In this document: positions 1 through 10,710 of the stretch, piece after piece
How positions within the stretch are numbered: the first letter of the stretch is position 1
How the letters are laid out: each line of letters starts with the position of its first letter
Assembly: GCA_030674155.1 (NCBI GenBank)
Contig: CM060320.1
Coordinates: forward strand, 33,280,047 to 33,344,046
Length of the DNA: 64,000 nt
Direction of reading: 5' to 3'
Origin: Stramonita haemastoma
Taxonomy: Eukaryota; Mollusca; Gastropoda; Neogastropoda; Muricidae
Program-made: the position numbers and the translations under genes
The notes under the pieces: model-generated
Told to the model about the DNA's origin: nothing
Seen by the model: the letters and a program-made list of their open reading frames with translations, nothing else
Database searches by the model: none

Positions 1-652
1 AAAAGGTCTGTTGTTCAAATCCTGTAAAAGTCAAGGATTTTCTGGACAAATAGACCATCAAGATTATGACTTAGATAATATTACCGGTACAGGTTCTCTT
101 AATTTGAAACGTCTTAGGACGTAGTCTCTTCACTTATTTCTCGAGTACACTACTGTTAAACAAACATTACCTACAGAAAAACAGATTTTTCAGAATTGAT
201 GTTGTTGTTTACTGTTGTTGTAGTTGTTGCTTCTGTGTTGTGTTGTTTCACAAAAGAAAACCATACTCTTACTAGTTCCGCTTCACTACCAGTAAAATTC
301 AGCCAGTCACCAGAGGAGAATCTGTCAGCGCTGATTGAAATTATCGATGATTGAATCTCATGTGAACAGCTTCCGCTTCAGTGACGATTGATTCGGTTGA
401 CAAAGTTCACACATGCTACTTTTATGAAGGGCGAGAGATAAGAAAAGAAGAAAGAGAAGGAGAAAAAAGAAATGATAAATCAATGAAAAGATAGAGTGAG
501 AAACGTGACGAAGTAAAACATCTTGTGTTCCTTGTTACTAAGGTTGCGCGCAATGAGCTGTTTCGGTTCGGGTTTTATTCGGTATAAAAGAGAAAGTGTT
601 GGGGGTTTCTCGCTTTGGGTATGCTAATTAAGTCAAAAGTAAAGGTGTTTCT
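1..652. other. no gene seen; AT-rich non-coding DNA
   Basis: No ORF, splice-bordered exon or RNA gene can be supported here. The stretch has a purine-rich patch near 430-480 and a TATAAAAG-like string near 583, with nothing downstream to make it a credible promoter. Confidence 0.5.
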
Positions 653-908
653 ATAACCTGTACAGTCGCTGGGGAGCGAGGTGTCAAAGACCTCAGCTTC
701 TCCAAGGACCAGCATATTGAGGGCGGCGCCCATCTCCTCTCCGTCGCTGACCTTAAAGAGGGCAGAGACCCATTCACAGCTGGGTGAACTGGGGGACTGT
801 ACTCAAGCTAAGGTGTGTAATCACCCATCCACTTGGTAATCACGTTTAATGCTGCTTTAACGTTAGCTGGGGTAAAGCGAGTGCTTTGACCACTGGACTA
901 CCCCGTCC
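653..908 (-). mobile_element. SINE, tRNA-headed (family S4)
   Basis: Read on the minus strand, this begins with a tRNA-like head containing GGTAGTCCAGTGGTCAAAGC. A conserved body follows, with AGCTGTGAATGGGT and then TGGGCGCCGCCCTC, ending near the phrase CCCAGCGACTGTACAG. The head-plus-body layout fits a pol III-derived SINE. Part of the body has an open frame of about 40 codons that looks exon-like, but the tRNA-like head makes a SINE the better reading. The family is not identified with certainty. Confidence 0.55.
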
Positions 909-1514
<606 letters not shown>

Positions 1515-1594
1515 AGAGGCATTATCAAAACACACAACCCCCAAACCATCACACACCTAAGTGGTTCTATGCATAGGAAAGCAGTCAGCGAATC

Positions 1595-1595
1595 C

Positions 1596-1628
<33 letters not shown>

Positions 1629-1738
1629 CAGACAAAGACAGACATACACTGTGTGACAGAGAGACAGAGACAGACAGACACATAGACAAACATACAGAGA
1701 GAGAGAGCAGACAGACAGACAGACAGACATTGTGTGAC

Positions 1739-1769
<31 letters not shown>

Positions 1770-1803
1770 TACAGAGACAGACAGACAGACAGACAGACAG
1801 ATA

Positions 1804-1889
<86 letters not shown>

Positions 1890-1975
1890 GATGAGGGGGG
1901 GGGGGGGCGGGGGATTGACAGACAGACAGAAAAAAGACACACAGACAGACACACAGACAGTAAAACACACACACA
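1595..1975. repeat. compound (GA)n/(GACA)n microsatellite with G-run
   Basis: Alternating GAGA and GACA/CAGA motifs run for about 380 nt, with a nearly pure G run at 1895-1913. The tract is strongly purine-biased on the + strand. It supports several long low-complexity reading frames that should not be taken as genes. Confidence 0.95.
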
Positions 1976-2487
1976 GAGAATAATCAGTCAGAATTTTGAT
2001 CAGCGGCTGTGGAGTTCGCAAACGCTTTCACGTGCATGTAGCGGAACGGCCCCTCACTACAGTAGACCTATCACACAGCCTGCATGCTTCACTGCCTGCC
2101 TGCCTGCCTGCCTGCCGAGCCGCTCTTGGGGTCTCTGCCGGTGCCAGAGAACAAAACGGGTCCCATGTCAGTTTTACCCTTCAGGGCAGAGAAAAGAAAT
2201 ATTTAGACCTGTGTATGTAGTGTATATATAATCATAACAGATGACTATGCTGAAAATGGTATTTGTTGTTGTTGTTGCTGTTGTTGTTGGGCGTTCTCCA
2301 GCTTAACACTCATTAAAATCATTCATAATGTTCTCCTCTCTGACACACTCATTCCACCTAAGAGTCACCGTGAAAACAGAACGTTGGTAATCCTCCACAG
2401 AAATCTTAAACCCCCAAACGGTTCATCTGTTTGTGTAAAATGCCAGTTTCTAAAAAAGTATGAAAAAAAGAAAACACAATAACAAAA

Positions 2488-2489
<2 letters not shown>
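1976..2489. other. no gene seen; intergenic DNA
   Basis: Includes a short CTGC-type repeat near 2095-2115 and a GTT-rich patch at 2260-2290. The string GCGTTCTCCAG near 2290 recurs as ACGTTCTCCAG near 7543, so a small dispersed repeat fragment is likely. No coding signal was recognised. Confidence 0.45.

Positions 2490-2551
<62 letters not shown>
2490..2551. repeat. (CA)n microsatellite
   Basis: A perfect CA tract of about 60 nt followed by AAC-rich DNA. Confidence 0.96.
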
Positions 2552-2552
<1 letters not shown>

Positions 2553-3169
2553 CATCCAAACCATCACTACAACCACCAACAAACAAACCAAAACCAAACA
2601 AAAACAAAACCCCACCCCCCAATCATACCCTTCCCCTAGTTTAAAAAAAAAGTATCCACGATAACAGCAGTCTCTAATCGTACCATACCCCAAGGTAAAA
2701 AAAAAATCCCTGGAACCGGGGTAGGGGTGGGGGGGGGGTGTCTCTTTTTCTACGACACCGGGTAGTAGTTTTTTTATGCTTGTCATGAGAGCTCGCAGTC
2801 AGATTGATCGTGGCTGGAAGTGCTGGCACTTTATAGATGCCACAAGTCTGGAGACTGGGGATATATCCACTCTGCCACTCGTGTGCATCACTTCCTTCAT
2901 TAAGGAGAGATAGAATAATATATAGATCTATTATCTTTCAGGTGTGCTGCATGTGAGTTTGGGTGTTGTCCATTTTCTTCATGTTCTTTTAAATGGTGGT
3001 ATTGTGGTGACGGGAGAGAAGTGTTTAAAAAAAAACAAACACCTGTCAAGTGTCTGTTAGTCCAAGTTTATTTCAATTTGTCTGTTTGCTTGAAAAAAAA
3101 AGTTTTATCCCTTCCTTTTTGCGTGTGGATTTCATCCAATTAAATAATGCATTACCAGGAAATGGGGTG
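2552..3169. other. no gene seen
   Basis: Mixed AAC/AAAC-rich and T-rich sequence with short homopolymers. No ORF with credible composition and no splice-bordered exon. Confidence 0.45.
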
Positions 3170-3836
3170 AAAAAAAAGATGGAGAAGAATGCGAAGAAAG
3201 AGAAAAAAGAAAGAGAAAGAAAAAAGAAAGAATGCAAGAAGAATTGCAATAAGCAGAGAGGAAGAAATAGTATGAAGAAATGAAGAAGAGAGAGAGGAGA
3301 GGAGGAGAGGAAGAAGAAGAGAGAAGAAGAAAAGAAGAAGAAGAAGAAGAAGAGAAGAAGAAGAAGAAGAAGAAGAAGAAGAAGAAAGAAGAAGAAGAAG
3401 AATGGAAGAAGAAGAAGGAGAAGAAGAAGAATGCGAAGAAGAAGAAGGAGAAGAAGAAGAGAAGAAGAAAGAAGAAGAGAAGAAGAAGAAGAAGAAGAAG
3501 AAGAAGAACAAGAAGAAGAAGAAGAAAAGAAGAAGCAAGAAGAAGAAGAAGAAGCAAGAAGAAGAAGAAGAAAAAAGAATTGCGAAGAAGAGAAGAAGAA
3601 TTGAGAAGAAGAATGAAGAAAAGAAAAGAAGAAGAAGAAGAAGAAGAAGAAGAAGAAAGAAGAAGAAGAAGAAGAAGAAAGAGAAGAGAAGGAGGAGGAG
3701 GAGGAGGAGGAGGAGGAGGAGAGGAGGAGGAGGAGGAGGAGGAGGAGGAAAAGAAGAAGAAGAAGAAGAAGAAGAAGAAGAAGAAGAAGAAGAAGAAGAA
3801 GAAGAAGAAGAAGAAGAAGAAGAAGAAAGAATGCAT
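3170..3836. repeat. 650-nt polypurine tract, (GAA)n/(GGA)n
   Basis: The + strand is almost pure purine for about 650 nt, mainly GAA with an internal (GGA)n block at about 3690-3750 and a pure GAA block at about 3750-3828. Poly-Glu/Lys and poly-Ser/Phe frames across it are low-complexity artefacts. Long GAA/TTC mirror repeats can form triplex (H-DNA) structures; that is established for such tracts and inferred here. Confidence 0.95.
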
Positions 3837-4765
3837 TTATTCATTCAGTTTGTTGACTTTGTTAGATGACATTATTTTTGTCATGTGTTGTTGGTTTTAG
3901 AGCACGGTTCTACTGTATTTAAATGACTGAGGAAAATGCCCCCCCCCCCCCCCCCCCGCAAAAAAAAAACCACCAACAAAACAACAAACAAACCAACCAA
4001 CAACAAAAACCAGCAAAACAAAACAAAAAAAATCCCAACCAAAAAACAACAAACAAACAAACACACAAACAAAAAAACCCCATGTCAGATCGAATTTGCT
4101 CACTTTTAGTTCCTTCTTTTGGTTTTTGGTTTTGCTCTTGGTTTGTTTGTTTTCAGTTTCTTCTTTTGTTTTTGTATTTGCTGTTTTTTTTTCAAGTTCT
4201 TCCTTTTGTTTTTGCGTGTTTGTCGGTATTTGATTGCTGTTGCTGTTTTTATATATAAAAAAATGTGGGTATCGTGGTGGTGTTGATGTTTTTTTGTTTG
4301 TTCTTGTTTTTATTCTGTTATTCTTTTTGCTTGCTTCCTTTGTTTTGTGTTCTGTTTTATTACTTTTTTCACAAGTTTCTGTGTATATTGAGATCACACA
4401 ATATTGGTATTGGTTAAGGGGTACCGTTGGAAAAAATACATGAAAACGATTAAAGAGGATTTGAACACACATTAACGGACATGTCTAAGATGGCACTTTC
4501 AAAACTTGTGAGTAAATGTACAATCACATCCGTACTTAGGTGGCATACATATATGCACACACAGGTATGTTAGCATGCAGTTGCGGGCACGTGTGTGCGT
4601 GCGCGCATCTGTCTTTGTCTATGCTGTCAGTCTTCCTGCGTTGTCTGGTGTCTGCTTGTACCAGAATTAGTCACAATCTAAACTATAATTTTTAAAATAA
4701 TTTTTCTGTAATACTTTCAAGTTTTCCACAATTAAAACATTAATGCTGTAGCAATTTTCCTTCAG
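3837..4765. other. no gene seen; homopolymer-rich DNA, probably intron of the downstream gene
   Basis: Contains a C-run at 3939-3957, then A/C-rich DNA to about 4080, then T-rich DNA to about 4400. The last bases are pyrimidine-rich and end in TTCCTTCAG, a good 3' splice site for the exon starting at 4766. Confidence 0.5.
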
Positions 4766-4995
4766 ATGCTCAACCGGAACTGGAAAAAGGAAGCGGAAGT
4801 GACGCCATGATGGACAGTGAGTTGAAGAAAAGTTCCATTCGGGCCAATAAGCTGGAGAAGAAGAGGTTCGAGATGATGATGTCTGCCTTTGACTCCGCCA
4901 AGCGGAATGTGGCGGTGGACATGAAGAAATCGCAGCTGGATTTCAAGAGACGTTTGAAAAGATACAAGGACCGTCAGAGAGAGATTATGGTGACA

Positions 4996-4997
<2 letters not shown>
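4766..4997 (+). CDS. internal coding exon of an unrecognised helical protein
   Basis: This exon lies between an acceptor ending TTCCTTCAG and a donor ACAAG|GTGTGT. It reads through without a stop for about 77 codons. The product is strongly charged and predicted helical: an acidic start, then MMDSELKKSSIRANKLEKKR, a KRRLKRYKDRQRE segment and a Met-rich MMMSAFD stretch. It ends after two bases (AG) of an Arg codon, and the next exon at 6165 supplies the missing G, so the phases match. The upstream exon supplying the first base is outside what I can identify. I do not recognise the family; lysine/arginine/glutamate richness suggests coiled coil, with no catalytic motif visible. The donor GT is the first unit of a long TG microsatellite. 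Confidence 0.7.
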
Positions 4998-5083
<86 letters not shown>

Positions 5084-5120
5084 TTACGTGTGTGTGTGTG
5101 TGTGGGTGTGGGTGTGTGTG
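4998..5120. repeat. (TG)n microsatellite starting at a splice donor
   Basis: Near-perfect TG tract of about 100 nt plus a short degenerate tail. Its first GT serves as the donor of the 4766-4997 exon. Confidence 0.95.
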
Positions 5121-5194
5121 TTTGCTCCATACTTTAAGCCGCGAATTCTACTTTGTAAGCCCACATTTTATTTATTTTATGTATATATTTTTTT

Positions 5195-5292
5195 TATACC
5201 ACTTTATGTCACAGCAGATTTCTCTGCGTGAAATTCGGGCTGCTCTCCCCGGGGAGAGCGCGTCGCCACAAGTGCAGCGCCTACCCATTTTT
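5195..5292 (-). mobile_element. SINE fragment (family S2)
   Basis: Shares ATACCACTTTATGTCACAGC and the GCTGCTCTCCCC block with the fuller copy at 5735-6110. Only the part nearest the SINE 3' end is present. It lies inside the intron of the host gene. Confidence 0.75.
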
Positions 5293-5299
5293 TTTTTCC

Positions 5300-5622
5300 T
5301 CTCAGGGATGGTGTCTAAACACAACACCTGTGTGCATGCTGTGTTTTTTTAATATATTTTCTGAATAATTTTGTCATCCGCTCCTACCGGCACACGATGG
5401 CCTGCTCTTCCGAAAGGCGGAACGGGATTTTAACGTGTGCGCAAGATGTTCTGTGTGCGTTCGCACACGGGGCCTCGGTTTATAGTCTCATCCGAATGAC
5501 TTTGACATTCAGTTCGATTTTTTCGTCAAACTGGGAAGAAAGGGCGAGCTGGGTACGAACCCAGAAACTCGCGGTTTAAATATTGGCAGGTGAACGTCTT
5601 AACCATCCTGCCACCGTCCTTC
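5300..5622 (-). mobile_element. SINE, S1-type body with a different tRNA-like head (S1b)
   Basis: The middle carries the window-wide S1 body (CGGCACACGATGGCCTGCTC and ACGTGTGCGCAAGATGTTCT). The tRNA-like head, read on the minus strand, contains GGTGGCAGGATGGTTAAGAC and a B-box-like GGGTTCGTACCC. This differs from the GGATAGCCTAGTGG head of the main S1 copies. Partial copies lie at 42805-42985 and 50940-51115. Confidence 0.75.
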
Positions 5623-5734
5623 ATGTGCATATGTGTATATATATATTCATCCCCAAGGTCGGAATGCAGCTGCCGTAATGGTGCGCAGAAACGATTGCTT
5701 ATGCCAAAATCTCACTGTTAAAAATGTGTTATAC

Positions 5735-6110
5735 CACTTTATGTCACAGCAGATTTCTTTGCGTGAAATTTGGGCTGCTCTCCCCCGGGAGAGCGCGTAG
5801 CTATAAGTGCAGCGCCACCCATTATTTTTTTCCTTTTCCTGTCTGCAGCTGTATTTGTTTCCCTAGCAGAGAGGCTTTTTCCTACAGAATTTTGCCAGGG
5901 ACAACCCTCTTGTTGCCGTGGGTTCTTTTTCGTGCGCTAAATAATGATGTGTAACACACCGGACCTCGGTTTGTTGTCTCATCCGAAAGACTAGCACCCA
6001 GTCCACCTCTCATGGTGTAATCGATGAGGGAAAAGTTTTGGGCCCAAACGGGATCCGAACCACCGCACACTCCGACCCGCGCTTTCTAGACAGGCGCCCA
6101 TAGGATGGGG
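5735..6110 (-). mobile_element. SINE, near full length (family S2)
   Basis: Read on the minus strand it has a tRNA-like head with a B-box-like GGTTCGGATCCC, then ACTTTTCCCTC, GGGTGCTAGTCTTTCGGATG, the ACAAGAGGGTTGTCCC block and the GCTGCTCTCC / CAGCGCCACCC tail. A copy in the opposite orientation lies at 19738-20145, and a diverged one at 21755-22150. Confidence 0.8.
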
Positions 6111-6164
6111 GCAGGAAAAAAACAAAACAAACCTAACTACAGCCAAGTGCTCTACATGTTTCAG

Positions 6165-6870
6165 GGCAGGACCTTCCTCCACCTCCATGGAGGAGTTCGT
6201 GATCAAGCAGCTGACCCGAAGGAACCACGCTCTCCCTGCCCAGTATGCACGTACGCGTCCCCACACCTGCCCCCACCCTAAGGGCGACCTCAGCCTCAGC
6301 AGCGGCAGCAGTGGAGGCCACCTCGCTACTAGCAGAGTCTCCAGAACCGCCACGGGAAGCACAGGCCTGGAGGAGGACGAGGAGGAGGAGGAGGACTTCG
6401 GCAAGCTGTCTCACTGCAGACGGTCCAAAGTGGACCTGAGGCCTTGCACGGCATGGTCAGCCGTGAGGACGTCCTGTGCACGTGCAGACAGCATCCCCAG
6501 CACGAGGACCGGCCCGGGGGGCAGCAGCAGCCTGAAGCTCCTGCAGCTGAGGGGAGGCAGCCTGGGCACTCCAGCCAAACAGGTCCGCTACTTCGACGAC
6601 GAGGAGATCGAGGAGCGGGGCACGTTCTACCGGTTCCTGCTGGACGGCTTTCGCCACATCGAGCACCAGCGCCTGGAGGCGCTCAACGACCGCGTGGAGG
6701 AGTTCTGCGGGAAGGGCACGGGCCGGCGGCAGCAGAGTTGTCCGCCCTTGAGGAAGGTCGGGGTGGTGTCCCTTCCTCCTGCGGTGCCTCCTATCATCGT
6801 TCAGGCCATGCGGGTGAAGATCCCCCAGGTCAACCTTCTGGCGCAACTGCCCCGGGCCAGGACTCAGTGA
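6165..6870 (+). CDS. terminal coding exon of the same unrecognised protein
   Basis: The exon starts after an acceptor CATGTTTCAG and stays open for about 235 codons to TGA at 6868-6870. Its first G completes the Arg codon begun by the 4766-4997 exon. It encodes MEEFVIKQLTRRNHALPAQY, then a low-complexity Ser/Gly and acidic stretch (LEEDEEEEEDF) and a Ser/Arg-rich linker. The most conserved-looking part follows: VRYFDDEEIEERGTFYRFLL, HIEHQRLEALNDRVEEF and a hydrophobic VPPIIVQAMRVKIPQVN tail. The exon is GC-rich (codon third positions mostly G/C) compared with AT-rich surroundings, which supports coding. No family was recognised, and no signal peptide or membrane segment is evident. The acidic and charged composition suggests an intracellular protein. 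Confidence 0.75.
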
Positions 6871-7621
6871 ATGATTTGAGTCGGCAGACTTTAGTTTTTG
6901 GGGATGCTGCCAAATCCACCAACTAGAATTTCGGTGAGAAGTTAGAAAGACATAGACTACATAGTAGCAGGTAACATGAATCATCAGTTACTCTTCTCCC
7001 CAAAGTTTTCGATCTCAGTTCAATTTCGGAGTTACCGTTATAAAGGGACTTGTGGAGAACACATCATGTACGTTTTCAAAATTGTTACGGTGCCAGTGCT
7101 GTCAAAAGTTTGGTACGTGGATTTTCATAACAGTACGAATGATTGTAAACTGTTTGACAGTGGCACATTCCTGGTGGATGTGTCAGGACTGATTTGGAAG
7201 GTTCACAGATCTTGTGATAGAAGTCCCGCTTGCTTTGGGCTGTTCAGAACTTATGTTCCTAGTTTTGTCCTTGCCATACCGTTCACTTTTGCTTCTATCG
7301 TCATTGTAACCATTTTTTTCTATGATCGAGAAATGTACTCTGGCCTGACAAGAAAAATGCCATACTCCATGACTTTACTGAGATAAGATTCGGCGTATTG
7401 TGTCTCTTACATCTGTGAGAATCACAGAGTGAAGCCAGAAAACCACTTCTTGGAAGATAGATTTCTGAACCGTTTCCGTGATAGTTGATAGCTGGGGAGA
7501 TTTTTGTTTTGTTGTTGCTGCTATTGTTGTCACTATTGTTGGACGTTCTCCAGTTTAACCAGTTTAAGGACCCATACTCCGACTTCAGAGGATTTTTTTC
7601 TTCTTCTCCTTATACCACAGG
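6871..7621 (+). other. 3' flank / probable 3' UTR
   Basis: Sequence after the stop codon turns AT-rich. No canonical AATAAA was found. An ORF at 6976-7386 lacks coding composition and is more likely UTR or intergenic. Confidence 0.4.
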
Positions 7622-7721
7622 NNNNNNNNNNNNNNNNNNNNNNNNNNNNNNNNNNNNNNNNNNNNNNNNNNNNNNNNNNNNNNNNNNNNNNNNNNNNNNN
7701 NNNNNNNNNNNNNNNNNNNNN
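7622..7721. other. assembly gap (100 N)
   Basis: Exactly 100 N, the usual placeholder for a scaffold gap of unknown size. It abuts the 63-nt minisatellite, which probably caused the break, so the true repeat number is unknown. Confidence 0.98.
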
Positions 7722-8660
7722 TTCAATGGGGTGTGCCACATCAGTGACGACAGTGTCAGCACATCAGACAGCAGTGTTGTCTACTTCAAGGGGGTGTCAG
7801 CACATCAGACAGCAGTGTTGTCTACTTCAAGGGGGGTGTCAGACATCAGACAGCAGTGTTGTCTACTTCAAGGGGGGTGTCAGCACATCAGACAGCAGTG
7901 TTGTCTACTTCAAGGGGGGTGTGCCACATCAGTGACGACAGTGTCAGCACTTCAGACAGCAGTGTTGTCTACTTCAAGGGGGTGTGCCACATCAGTGACG
8001 ACAGTGTCAGCACTTCAGACAGCAGCGTTGTCTACTTCAAGGGGGGTGTGCCACATCAGTGACGACAGTGTCAGCACTTCAGACAGCAACGTTGTCTACT
8101 TCAAGGGGGGTGTGCCACATCAGTGACGACAGTGTCAGCACATCCGACAGCAGCGTTGTCTACTTCAAGGGGGGTGTGCCACATCAGTGACGACAGTGTC
8201 AGCACATCAGACAGCAGTGTTGTCTACTTCAAGGGGGGTGTGCCACATCAGTGACGACAGTGTCAGCACTTCAGACGGCAGCGTTGTCTACTTCAAGGGG
8301 GGTGTGCTACGTCAGTGACGACAGTGTCAGCACATCAGACAGCAGCGTTGTCTACTTCAAGGGGTGTGTGCCACGTCAGTGACCACAGTTTCAGCGCTTC
8401 AGACAGCAGCGTTGTCTACTTCAAGGGGGGTGTGCCACGTCAGTGACCACAGTGTCAGCACATCAGACAGCAGCGTTGTCTACTTCAAGGGGGGTGTGCC
8501 ACATCAGTGACGACAGTGTCAGCACATCAGACAGCAGTGTTGTCTACTTCAAGGGGGGTGTCAGCACATCAGACAACAGTGTTGTCTACTTCAAGGGGGT
8601 GTACCATGTCAGTGATGACAGTGTCAGAACTCAGACAGCAGCATTGCCTACTTCAAGGCC
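7722..8660 (+). repeat. 63-nt minisatellite, copy A
   Basis: About 15 tandem units of roughly 63-64 nt, each with ATCAGTGACGACAGTGTCAG, CAGACAGCAGTGTTGTCTAC and TTCAAGGGGG. Some units are shortened to about 42 nt by loss of the CCACATCAGTGACGACA part. The G-run varies in length between units, so the reading frame changes along the array. The end of the array runs into a stop-terminated frame (SRPTMLTSTVSHEEIVNKHV). The array could be translated in part, but frame instability argues against one long repetitive protein. A shorter diverged copy is at 17225-17640. Confidence 0.92.
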
Positions 8661-8729
8661 AACAATGCTGACTTCCACAGTCAGTCATGAGGAGATTGTC
8701 AACAAGCACGTGACAGACTAAACTGCAAA

Positions 8730-8987
8730 ATGGACGCCAGCCTTGACTGGGACAGAGTGGAGTTGGATGAGGAATTTCGGGTCAGGGACAGCTCGGCTGA
8801 CGAGGATGATCACGTAAAGCAGGAGGAGGAGGAGTGTGATGAGGGAACAGAGAAGCTACGTGACCTGTCTCCATCATCTTTGCTGTGGTGTGTTGTGCTA
8901 CATGACCTTTCTCCAACATCACTGCTGTTGGCGTTGTGTCTCCCCCATCACTGCTGTGGGTTTTTGTGCTGCATGGTGACAACATGA
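8730..8987 (+). CDS. candidate acidic exon/ORF, block copy A
   Basis: Starts MDASLDWDRVELDEEFRVRD and continues through an acidic stretch (SSADEDDHVKQEEEECDEG) into KLRDLSPSS. It then enters a translated minisatellite rich in Leu, Cys and His, which looks non-genuine. Only the first 50 or so codons look protein-like. A strong donor, CCAAG|GTAAGC, lies at about 9012-9018 but is not reached in this frame. Copy B at 17689 has a +1 insertion and stops after 36 codons. The function is unknown. It could be an exon of a gene extending across the gap, or a decayed duplicate. Confidence 0.35.
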   Translation: MDASLDWDRVELDEEFRVRDSSADEDDHVKQEEEECDEGTEKLRDLSPSSLLWCVVLHDLSPTSLLLALCLPHHCCGFLCCMVTT

Positions 8988-8990
8988 GGG
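8867..8990 (+). repeat. about 40-nt minisatellite
   Basis: Degenerate units with GTGACCTGTCTCCATCATC and GCTGTGGGTGTTGTGCTAC. The duplicate block carries an expanded version at 17825-18120. Confidence 0.75.
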
Positions 8991-9300
8991 GGTGGCCAGC
9001 CCCATTGCCAAGGTAAGCTGATATTTATTTTATGAGACCTGTTTGGCATAGTTATGTAATGATCAGTCCTGAGATTTTTGTTGTGAAAATTGAGCATGAT
9101 TCCAGGTAGAAAATGTTTGAACTGACATACCCATAGGTTCCAAGGCACTATCACATTGTACAGTTATATGTCCAGGGAAGTATTCATTATAATTTTCAGT
9201 GGTTACATGTCCCTCTTTTTCCTGACTCTGTACAAGTCAAACACACTGTAAGTCTTATGCAAAGGGAAGCGACTCCGCAAAAGAGGTAGGGTACCATCAC

Positions 9301-9301
9301 G

Positions 9302-9382
<81 letters not shown>

Positions 9383-9389
9383 GCGCGCA

Positions 9390-9420
<31 letters not shown>
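9301..9420. repeat. (CA)n/(CACG)n microsatellite
   Basis: CA tract interrupted by a GCAC/GCGC block at 9353-9388. The matching tract in the duplicate block is 18440-18525. Confidence 0.95.
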
Positions 9421-9421
<1 letters not shown>

Positions 9422-9563
9422 CTAGGTTTTATTTTACTTTTTCTTATTAACTTTAAATGGCAAAATGGATAATAGAATATGGAGCAATTTTTATCTCGCA
9501 CTGCAAATACTGGGATAGTGTGCAGACTGCCAAATCCTCAATTGTTTTTTCTATGGAGGCAGG

Positions 9564-9749
9564 ATGAAACTGTCACAAGCTGAGAGAACAGCTTCAGCCT
9601 TGGAAAGACAGCTGGAAGAGACAGTAGCCAAAATTACAGAATTTGAAAAAAGAAAAAAAAAAAAAATTCCAGTGTGCTGTAGTTTCTTACAGCATTTAAG
9701 TTTTTATTTTCAGGAGTTTGAGAATAGCATTCTCAGTTGTGGCTCTTGA
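9564..9749 (+). CDS. candidate coiled-coil exon, block copy A
   Basis: Follows an acceptor-like TATGGAGGCAG and reads MKLSQAERTASALERQLEET then VAKITEFEK. This heptad-compatible helix looks like a genuine coiled coil. The frame then crosses a poly-A run and T-rich DNA to a second acceptor-like TTTTCAG, and ends EFENSILSCGS-stop. The start and end are conserved in copy B at 20276-20485, where the last part is longer. The middle is probably intron or decayed sequence. No family name can be given. Confidence 0.4.
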   Translation: MKLSQAERTASALERQLEETVAKITEFEKRKKKKIPVCCSFLQHLSFYFQEFENSILSCGS

Positions 9750-9867
9750 ATCCGGGTTCAGGTCTTTAGCACAGCACTCTAACCACCATACTGTCCTGCC
9801 CCTTTAGAAAAAAAAATGTGTATGTGTTTGTACATGCGTTTTTTGTGGATTTTTGGTCATAATTTTG

Positions 9868-9910
9868 TTCTATTTTATTCTTTAATTTTGAGGATAATGC
9901 TGTAAGCACG
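9868..9910 (-). mobile_element. SINE 3'-tail fragment (S1) split by the LTR element
   Basis: TTTGAGGATAATGCTGTAAGCAC matches the antisense S1 tail (GAGGATAATGGAATAAGCAC) found elsewhere in the window. The LTR retrotransposon begins directly after it. Confidence 0.55.
9907..9910. repeat. target-site duplication (left), CACG
   Basis: CACG directly before the 5' LTR equals CACG at 15420-15423 directly after the 3' LTR. A 4-bp duplication suits a retroviral-type integrase. Confidence 0.75.
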
Positions 9911-10710
9911 TGTTATAGTGTGCACTTTAGACACTATAACTAGACACTATGTTGGACTACAACCCTCTCCTCCCCCCCCCCCCCCCCCCTCTCCTCCTTC
10001 CCCTTCTCCTCTAAGAGTGTTACAGGGGCTGGCATAAGGTCTACATGTACCCGACTTGGAGTTTTCTTTGTTAGCGCGATGGGTAGGATTAGAGACAGAG
10101 TCCGCAGTCGAGCATGGCGCCACTTGAGACAAGCTGGCGACAATTAACAGGTTGGAGGGCTCGTCCCTGCTAGTCTATTGCTCAATAAGTTTGGTGTTGT
10201 CGTGGAAACTTTGCTGACTTGATTTCTTTTAAATTTCTACTTTGAAATCATTGGGTTAGGTCCGAGTCAGTTGGCATCCCCCTGGACATGATTGGTTTAG
10301 ACTTTAGAGCAGATGAGGCTTGGCGTAAGTAAGGGAAGCGGTCAGTCACTCACTCCTTCCCTACGACAGCTAGAGGACGGACGGCAAGACGCTTTGTGGG
10401 CCGTAGAGCGCAACGATGTGACGACACTAGTATACAGCAGTTGTTCTTCGGGTTGAGCTGTAAGTGAAACATTTTTATTGTAGTTTGGTTTTATCAGGGT
10501 GATGGTTAATTGACAAACAAATTCGATGGACTATACTAACTGATTTTAATGATGGATTTGGTTCAGTGAAAGTGTGTGTAGTTGTTTTGACACACAGAAG
10601 TTGGTTGAGAATCGTAAGACTTTTATTATTTAATTGTGAGAGCTTGGGTTTATTTTACGATTGATTGGATGTTTATCGATTTGGTTTCGTGTTTATTCCG
10701 AGAGGAAGTT

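Noticed and set aside
583..592. TATAAAAG-like promoter
   Set aside because: No exon or start site could be tied to it.
657..782. Open minus-strand frame of about 40 codons with splice-like borders (SALFKVSDGEEMGAALNML)
   Set aside because: It lies in the body of a tRNA-headed repeat; a SINE explains both the conservation and the borders.
3132..3900. ORFs of 155-234 codons made of Glu/Lys/Arg or Ser/Phe/Leu
   Set aside because: Pure low complexity from a GAA/GGA tract that stays open in every frame.
6976..7386. 136-codon + strand ORF after the host gene
   Set aside because: AT-rich composition, no homology recognised and no promoter or splice context; more likely 3' UTR or flank.
7722..8660. 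CRISPR-like regular repeats
   Set aside because: Contiguous tandem units with no unique spacers, in a eukaryotic genome.
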